From NCBI GenBank assembly GCA_964412845.1, contig CAYPQM010000199.1, forward strand, positions 1-10,367: 10,367 nt of DNA, written 5' to 3'. This document shows positions 6,899 through 10,367 of the stretch, piece by piece; position 1 is the stretch's first letter, and each line of letters begins with the position of its first letter. Source of the stretch: JAWWPY01 sp964412845. GTDB lineage: Bacteria; Actinomycetota; Actinomycetes; Streptosporangiales; Streptosporangiaceae. The notes under the pieces are model-generated. The model saw nothing but the letters and a program-made list of their open reading frames with translations. It had not been told where the DNA came from and did no database searches. The translations under genes were made by a program, and so were the position numbers.

Positions 6899-6955
6899 GA
6901 CTGCGCGCCGCCGAGAATGGCGTGGAAGGCTGCCTGCCTCATGAGTCCCTCCATG

Positions 6956-7567
6956 TCAGGGTCGCTGCGCCGATCCGGGCGGACCTGATCCGGACGGGAC
7001 TGGCCGTGCCCGGCCGACCCGGCCGATACTCAGGTAGATGATGCCGCCGAGAGGTGTCTGGGCGAGGCAGATGAGTGCCCACGCCCACTTGGGCAGGTAG
7101 CGCACCTGGCCGGCACGTGCGATGTCGGCGAGGCAGAGAGCATCGAAGCCAGCAGCCAGGCCCAGGCCCAGCATGAGCAGCCAGCCAGGCAGGTGGGGAA
7201 ACGCGCTCCCTAGCGAGATCAGGAGGAAGATCAGCAGGAGCCAGATAGCAACGCCGACGGTCGCGCGTACTGCCACATCGGAAGGCCGGACCCGGATGGC
7301 GCCGTTCCGCCATTGCGAGGTCCGCACGGGCCGGGCGCCCCCGCCAGCCCGGCTCAGCTGCCGGGTGCTCCAGGCGATGCCGGCCGAGTAGGTCAGTGCC
7401 CGCACGGCGCGCCGGAGCCCTGGGCGGATGCTCTGATCGTCCAGGATGGCTGGCAGCTCAGCTGCCCATTCCCGGCAGCGCTCAGCACGGATGTCCTCAG
7501 GGAGCCGGCGGCAGGCAGCACGGATAAGCCGCTCACAGATCCGCTGGACGCGCGGCGCCGGGCTCAC
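6956..7567 (-). CDS. Membrane protein with C-terminal PLDc_N domain
   Basis: 203 residues from GTG 7567. This start overlaps the padR stop as GTGA, and GGGAGG (7579-7574) lies 6 nt before it, so it is preferred over the longer open frame that runs back through padR. Residues 1-72 are soluble and helical (RICERLIRAACRRLPEDIRAERCREWAAEL, then RRAVRALTYSAGIAWSTRQL), a segment I have seen in actinobacterial proteins next to PadR regulators. Membrane helices lie at about 98-120, 127-146 and 160-182. Residues ~147-184 (DIARAGQVRYLPKWAWALICLAQTPLGGIIYLSIGR) match the PLDc_N family, a two-helix module found alone or before phospholipase D domains. No HKD catalytic motif is present, so no phospholipase activity is implied. 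The gene is translationally coupled to padR and probably under its control. It may once have served with the ABC exporter whose ATPase is now broken. Confidence 0.78.
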   Translation of the reverse strand: MSPAPRVQRICERLIRAACRRLPEDIRAERCREWAAELPAILDDQSIRPGLRRAVRALTYSAGIAWSTRQLSRAGGGARPVRTSQWRNGAIRVRPSDVAVRATVGVAIWLLLIFLLISLGSAFPHLPGWLLMLGLGLAAGFDALCLADIARAGQVRYLPKWAWALICLAQTPLGGIIYLSIGRVGRARPVPSGSGPPGSAQRP

Positions 7568-7890
7568 TGCGTGCCTCCCGGCGCTGGCTGTGCCGTGCCT
7601 TGCCGTGCGCGCCGCGCGGGAACCGGGGCCTGGGCAAGCTCGACGCGGGCGACGCGGGCGCCTTCGGCGGTCAGCCGGTAATACTTGCGTGGCGGCCGGC
7701 CGGCCGCGTCCTGCCGCTGGGGCTCCCACTCGGAGTCCACCAGACCCTCCTGCTGCAGGCGGGCAAGCATCGGGTACAAGGTGCCGCTGGGCAGCTTCGC
7801 GGCCTTCATGAGGTCATAGCCGTAGTGCGAAGCAGAGGGGTCAGCCAGCAGTACCCTCAGCACGCGCTCCAGCGGCCCGGTTAGCTTCAC
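7564..7890 (-). CDS. PadR-family transcriptional regulator
   Basis: 108 residues from GTG 7890. The winged-helix domain covers residues ~3-77: LERVLRVLL, HYGYDLMKAAKLPSGTLYPMLARLQQEGLVDSEWE (recognition helix around 35-47) and the wing GRPPRKYYRLTAEG. The C-terminal dimerisation helix is short or absent, since the tail after residue 77 is Ala/Pro/Arg-rich. An upstream in-frame ATG at 7977 would add 29 residues unlike any PadR and would run through the promoter, so it is rejected. The GTG starts immediately after the promoter-operator, which suggests a leaderless mRNA and autorepression. The 4-nt overlap with the PLDc_N gene makes an operon nearly certain. PadR proteins of this small class typically repress an adjacent transporter operon until an effector binds. 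Confidence 0.88.
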   Translation of the reverse strand: MKLTGPLERVLRVLLADPSASHYGYDLMKAAKLPSGTLYPMLARLQQEGLVDSEWEPQRQDAAGRPPRKYYRLTAEGARVARVELAQAPVPARRARQGTAQPAPGGTQ

Positions 7891-7897
7891 GCGCCAG

Positions 7898-7926
7898 AGC
7901 CTACATGTGTAGGCTACATATGTCGA
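7898..7926 (-). promoter_or_regulatory. padR promoter overlapping an 18-bp inverted repeat; leaderless start
   Basis: On the minus strand TCGACA (7926-7921) and TAGGCT (7903-7898) are separated by exactly 17 nt: one mismatch from TTGACA, and a good actinobacterial -10. Seven bases separate the -10 from the GTG at 7890, so transcription should start at or next to the start codon, and no ribosome binding site is present. The inverted repeat AGCCTACA-TG-TGTAGGCT (7898-7915) covers the -10 and part of the spacer. A second palindrome, ACATATGT (7916-7923), adjoins it and overlaps the -35. ATGT/ACAT half-sites are typical of PadR operators. Confidence 0.7.
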
Positions 7927-8299
7927 GAACGGGCCGCGCCGGTCACCTGACTTACCGGAACCGTAAAGGACACGCACCCGCGTGATCGGGCCGGAAACAC
8001 CTTTAGATCCACGGGCCCCGCGTGAAAACTTGACACAAACGTCCAGAAGCTAGCGACCATTAGGATCGCTGGATGCCGAGGTGCGCGCTCGTTGCTGCTT
8101 ACCCGGCATCGTCAGGACGCTCTTCGTCGGCTTGGGCGATGAGCTTGCGCCAGCGGGTTGAGATCTCCTCAGTTCGCGGCGTTCCTGGCCGGCCTGAGAT
8201 GGCCTGCCCCGGATACAGCAGCCGTTATAGCGGCGTTTCAGCGCGCGTGTCATGCTGGCCGGACTGGTCGGGGTCATTTCTAATCTGCTGGGGGAGACC
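7927..8299. other. Intergenic region between padR and the propeller gene
   Basis: No confident gene. On the plus strand it holds a perfect TTGACA (8030-8035) and a perfect TAGGAT (8061-8066), but 25 nt apart. AGCGA...TCGCT (8052-8056 and 8066-8070) flanks the TAGGAT. On the minus strand a 41-codon stop-to-stop frame (8224-8099) reads like protein (RTEEISTRWRKLIAQADEERPDDAG) but has no start codon. Confidence 0.5.
8030..8066 (+). promoter_or_regulatory. Candidate promoter elements for the propeller gene
   Basis: TTGACA at 8030-8035 and TAGGAT at 8061-8066 each match the consensus fully, but the 25-nt spacing is too long for ordinary sigma-70-type recognition. They may be parts of two promoters, or the spacing may require a DNA-distorting activator. 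Start from TAGGAT would leave a leader of about 225 nt before ATG 8300. Confidence 0.35.
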
Positions 8300-9511
8300 A
8301 TGAAGCTTCGCGGCCCGGGTCTGCGCGTGATCGCCCGCCGTCTCGTCATCGCGGCGGTGCCGCCAGGACCAGGAGCGGCGGGAGCAGTGAAGGCCGCAGG
8401 GCCGGGCCGGCGGGTGATCGCCGTCAGGCCCAGGGTCAGGATGCTCGCCGTCGCGGGCGCCGCCGCCCTGGCCATCACCGCCGTGTCCGCGGTCGCGCCG
8501 GGCGGGCCCGCCGCGCAGGCCGCCGCGTCGTTCGCCACGCCGGCGATCACGGTCGCCGACGGCAACTCCGTGATCGCCGTGCAGACCTCCGGCAACGGGC
8601 TGCGGTTCTACTGGAACGAGTTCGGCACCAGAACCTGGCACGGCGAGCAGGTCGCGGCGAACGGCACGACCTTCTCCGCGCCGTCCATGGTGCAGGACGG
8701 CGACTCCGTCGTCATCGCCGCGGAGGGCGCCGGCAACAGCCTGGACTTCTACTGGCAGCCGAACGGCGGGAGCGGCTGGACCATGGAGACCGTGGCGGGG
8801 AAGGGGACGACCTACTCCGCGCCGTCGGTCGTGCAGGACGGCAAGTCCGTGATCATCGCCGCCGAGGGAGCCAGTAACAGCCTGGACTTCTACTGGGCGG
8901 CCAACGGCACCACGGCCTGGCACCCCGAGACGGTCGCAGGGCCGGGGACGACCTTCTCCAAGCCGTCGCAGGCGGTGAACGGCAGCAGCGTGAACATCGT
9001 CGCCGAGGGGCCTGCCAGCGCCCTGGAGTTCTACTGGGCAGCCAACGGCAGCTCCACGTGGACCCGGGAGCTCGTGGCGGGCGCCGGGAGCACCACCGAT
9101 GCCCCCGCCATCACCGTGAATAACGGCAGCGTCAACGTGGCCGCGGTCGATGAGAATATCGTCGCAACGATGTTTTACTGGGCGCTGAACGGCACCGCGA
9201 ACTGGCACCCGGAGAGGCTGCCGGGCTTCGACGGCGGCGCGCCTGCCATCACGACCTACCCGGGCGGGGTACACGTTGTCGACCGGGACTGGTTCGGCCA
9301 GATGGCCGACAAATCCACCTCCAACGGAACCGGTACCTGGCAATGGACCGGAGTGGGCGGGCAAGTCTCCACGTCCGACCCGGCCGTCACCATGAACGAC
9401 GGCAGCGAGAACATCGCCGAGATCGACTTCAACGGCAACCTGGACTTCTACTTTCAAGCCGATGACGGGCCGTACCTCCAGGAGGTAGTGGACACGGCCG
9501 CCAACCTGTGA
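8300..9511 (+). CDS. Secreted seven-repeat beta-propeller-like protein
   Basis: 403 residues from ATG 8300, preceded by GGGGGAG at 8290-8296. The frame is open upstream to ATG 8252 but that start has no ribosome binding site. ATG 8441 is an alternative that gives a more standard signal peptide (MLAVAGAAALAITAVSAVAPGG, cleavage near AQA). Everything after the signal consists of seven consecutive repeats of 46-47 residues with the consensus SAPSVVQDG.SVIIAAEG..NSLDFYWAANGT..WHPE.VAGPGTT. Aromatic (FYW) and tryptophan positions recur in each repeat. Seven four-stranded repeats suggest a seven-bladed beta-propeller, probably an extracellular sugar- or protein-binding domain rather than an enzyme; no catalytic motif or cell-wall anchor is visible. 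Repeats 2-4 are the most alike; repeat 6 has lost the FYW motif. It is monocistronic, with hairpins following. Confidence 0.78.
   Translation: MKLRGPGLRVIARRLVIAAVPPGPGAAGAVKAAGPGRRVIAVRPRVRMLAVAGAAALAITAVSAVAPGGPAAQAAASFATPAITVADGNSVIAVQTSGNGLRFYWNEFGTRTWHGEQVAANGTTFSAPSMVQDGDSVVIAAEGAGNSLDFYWQPNGGSGWTMETVAGKGTTYSAPSVVQDGKSVIIAAEGASNSLDFYWAANGTTAWHPETVAGPGTTFSKPSQAVNGSSVNIVAEGPASALEFYWAANGSSTWTRELVAGAGSTTDAPAITVNNGSVNVAAVDENIVATMFYWALNGTANWHPERLPGFDGGAPAITTYPGGVHVVDRDWFGQMADKSTSNGTGTWQWTGVGGQVSTSDPAVTMNDGSENIAEIDFNGNLDFYFQADDGPYLQEVVDTAANL
8531..9508 (+). repeat. Seven tandem repeats of 138-141 bp inside the propeller gene
   Basis: Equivalent codons start at 8531, 8672, 8813, 8954, 9095, 9233 and 9371, giving periods of 141, 141, 141, 141, 138 and 138 bp. 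Units at 8672 and 8813 share near-identical stretches such as AGCCTGGACTTCTACTGG. The last unit ends at the stop codon, so the protein has no C-terminal domain beyond the repeats. Divergence rises toward the 3' end, as expected of an old amplification with recent homogenisation of units 2-4. Confidence 0.88.
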
Positions 9512-9548
9512 CCCGGCCGCCGGGCCGGCTGTCCGCCTCCTGTTCGGG

Positions 9549-9578
9549 CTGGCGGCGTCGGGGCGGCCACGCCGCCGG
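9549..9578 (+). terminator. GC-rich hairpin after the propeller gene
   Basis: GGCGGCG (9551-9557) pairs with CGCCGCC (9570-9576), extended by a T-G and a C-G pair to nine pairs around a 12-nt loop. It lies 38 nt after the stop. A smaller hairpin, CCCGG-CCG-CCGGG, is at 9512-9524. No T-run follows either. Confidence 0.4.
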
Positions 9579-10065
9579 GCGACTACCGGGGTTTGCCTGC
9601 GCAGCGCCGGGTTTTCGTGCCGATCACTTCTAGCTGTCGCCGAACCTGGTCAGGTGTGTCCGCTCCGGGGAAGGAGTCCCGGTAGTCCGTCCGGTGGCCA
9701 CAGATGAGCGTGTCCGGTCGGTGCGGCCTCCCCTGAGCCGCCCCGACCGAACGTGATCGCGCGCCAGTACTCATTGGTCGCGGACGTAGTAGCTGGTTCG
9801 ATGCCGACGACGCGGTTGCCGCGCTTGACGCTGGACTCCTAGAGGGAAACCCCGGCGGCGCTTGCTGGTCGGCTCAAAAGGACGCCTCGGCGTCGTGATC
9901 GCGGTACATGGCCGCCCTCCTTGGCTCGGCAACGAGAAGGAGAACTGTAGCCCGTTCGACGCGGCAGGTGCGAGCTATTTCCGGTCGCTGCACTGGCTTA
10001 GCTGCAGCATGGCTGACACGCGAGGTGCGGCACGAGCAGTATCCCGGTGGGCCCGTGGAGGAGAG
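9579..10065. other. Gene-poor interval, no confident gene
   Basis: Short open frames occur on both strands and compete with each other. One is a 63-residue minus frame at 9774-9583. Another is a startless plus frame across 9737-9900 that reads AAPTERDRAPVLIGRGRSSWF. None is recognisable. A minus-strand mini-frame of 11 codons starts at ATG 9909 behind a perfect AAGGAGG (9922-9916) with 6-nt spacing and ends at 9874. The interval could be a decayed gene whose frame has been lost. Confidence 0.5.
9715..9749. other. Long GC-rich stem-loop
   Basis: CGGTCGG (9715-9721) and GCGGC (9723-9727) pair with GCCGC (9737-9741) and CCGACCG (9743-9749), with a single T/C mismatch and a 9-nt loop: twelve pairs. 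It lies about 200 nt downstream of the propeller gene. It could be a second terminator or part of a structured RNA; no T-run is present. Confidence 0.5.
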
Positions 10066-10227
10066 ATGCCGGCAGTCTGGTGCGGGATGTCGCTGGTCGC
10101 GGAGAAGTGGGTGCACACGGTCGTGGTGGTCCTGCGGGGTGTGCGTTCCTGTATCGCGGTGGGTCGCGGTGCCCGGCATTCCCGGATTGGCTGCCCGGTC
10201 AGTCCGGGCCCTGGGAGGGTGGGCTGA
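10066..10227 (+). CDS. Possible small protein (53 aa) upstream of the last gene
   Basis: ATG 10066 is preceded by GGAGG (10057-10061) with a rather short 4-nt spacer. The frame ends with a TGA that shares its last base with the ATG of the next gene (TGATG), an arrangement typical of coupled genes. The product (MPAVWCGMSLVAEKW, then a VVVVL stretch) resembles no family I know. A competing open frame covers the same bases, so this may be chance. Confidence 0.22.
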   Translation: MPAVWCGMSLVAEKWVHTVVVVLRGVRSCIAVGRGARHSRIGCPVSPGPGRVG

Positions 10228-10367
10228 TGCGCTTTACTGACGGGCTGGGCCAGGCCCAGAGGATCGTGATCGTGATTGCCCTTGGCGTGGCATCGGGGGC
10301 CGTGGGCAGTTATCTCGTCAATCTCGCAAGTGCGGCCGGGTTCGGCTGGTACGCCTACGCGCCGCTG
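10227..10367 (+). CDS. Small actinobacterial membrane protein, N-terminal part (runs off window)
   Basis: ATG 10227 follows GGGAGGG (10213-10219) with a 7-nt spacer, a strong start. The visible 47 residues are MRFTDGLGQAQRIVIVIALG followed by a hydrophobic helix to about residue 35 and AGFGWYAYAPL. The AQRIV...ALG and GFGW.AYAPL motifs are those of a widespread uncharacterised actinobacterial membrane protein, usually around 100 residues with two membrane helices. Its function is unknown to me and the rest lies outside the window. Confidence 0.72.
   Translation, partial: MRFTDGLGQAQRIVIVIALGVASGAVGSYLVNLASAAGFGWYAYAPL

Noticed and set aside
7730..7977. N-terminal extensions of padR (to 7977) and of the PLDc_N gene (to 7729)
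   Set aside because: The padR extension crosses its own promoter and operator; the other runs through padR in a different frame. GTG 7890 and GTG 7567 have better support.
8099..8224. Minus-strand stop-to-stop frame reading RTEEISTRWRKLIAQADEERPDDAG
   Set aside because: It looks protein-like and might be a gene relic, but has no start codon, no recognisable family and only 41 codons.
8225..9457. 410-codon minus-strand open frame
   Set aside because: It is antisense to the seven-repeat gene and repeats with the same period; the composition (Gly/Arg/Val/Asp) is that of a shadow frame, and the plus-strand reading has clear signal peptide and repeat structure.
9786..9812. Segment TGGTTCGATGCC resembling a tRNA T-arm
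   Set aside because: The stem carries a mismatch and no acceptor, D or anticodon arm can be fitted around it.
9881..9894. Short palindrome GACGCC-TC-GGCGTC
   Set aside because: Six-bp GC-rich arms are expected often by chance in DNA of this composition and no promoter is positioned around it.
9862..10227. 121-codon plus-strand frame upstream of the last gene
   Set aside because: The N-terminal part overlaps two other equally open frames and has no family resemblance; only the portion from ATG 10066, with a ribosome binding site, was kept at low confidence.
1..10367. CRISPR arrays, rRNA, complete tRNA genes and complete insertion sequences
   Set aside because: No short regularly spaced direct repeats outside the propeller gene, no rRNA-like or tRNA cloverleaf sequence, and no full transposase with terminal repeats were seen by eye.

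Overview
The base composition (strong G/C bias at third codon positions, GTG starts, a leaderless-type promoter) and the protein families (rifampin phosphotransferase, EACC1/caspase pair, PadR/PLDc_N pair) point to a high-GC Actinomycetota chromosome, probably a soil actinomycete. The window reads as an accessory region: intact genes are interleaved with decayed ones.

Layout from left to right. (1) 1-623, plus strand: the C-terminal part of a rifampin phosphotransferase that starts outside the window. (2) 873-2990, minus strand and convergent with it: a secreted six-hairpin glycosidase-like protein of unrecognised family. Its upstream region holds a perfect 9+3+9 inverted repeat and a degenerate second copy 61 bp closer to the gene. 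(3) 3328-3651: a decayed N-terminal fragment of an integrase-type transposase. (4) 3757-6298, plus strand: a two-gene unit made of a small EACC1-type protein and, 7 bp downstream, a 717-residue caspase-like protease with HEAT-like helices, a long low-complexity linker and about eight membrane helices. This is the most interesting system in the window, a likely conflict/programmed-death module. A hairpin follows it. (5) 6591-7890, minus strand: an operon of padR, a PLDc_N-type membrane protein (GTGA overlap) and an ABC-transporter ATPase gene broken by two +1 frameshifts and a truncation. The padR promoter overlaps an 18-bp inverted repeat and places the transcription start at or very near the GTG codon. 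(6) 8300-9511, plus strand: a secreted protein made almost entirely of seven 46-47-residue repeats, predicted to fold as a seven-bladed beta-propeller. (7) 9512-10226: hairpins and short dubious reading frames with no confident gene. (8) 10227 to the end: the start of a small actinobacterial membrane protein.

Functionally, EACC1 and the caspase are probably co-transcribed and act together at the membrane. PadR probably represses its own operon, whose transporter ATPase has been lost. The remaining genes look independent. Family assignments come from recognising sequence patterns by eye; no database search was run.
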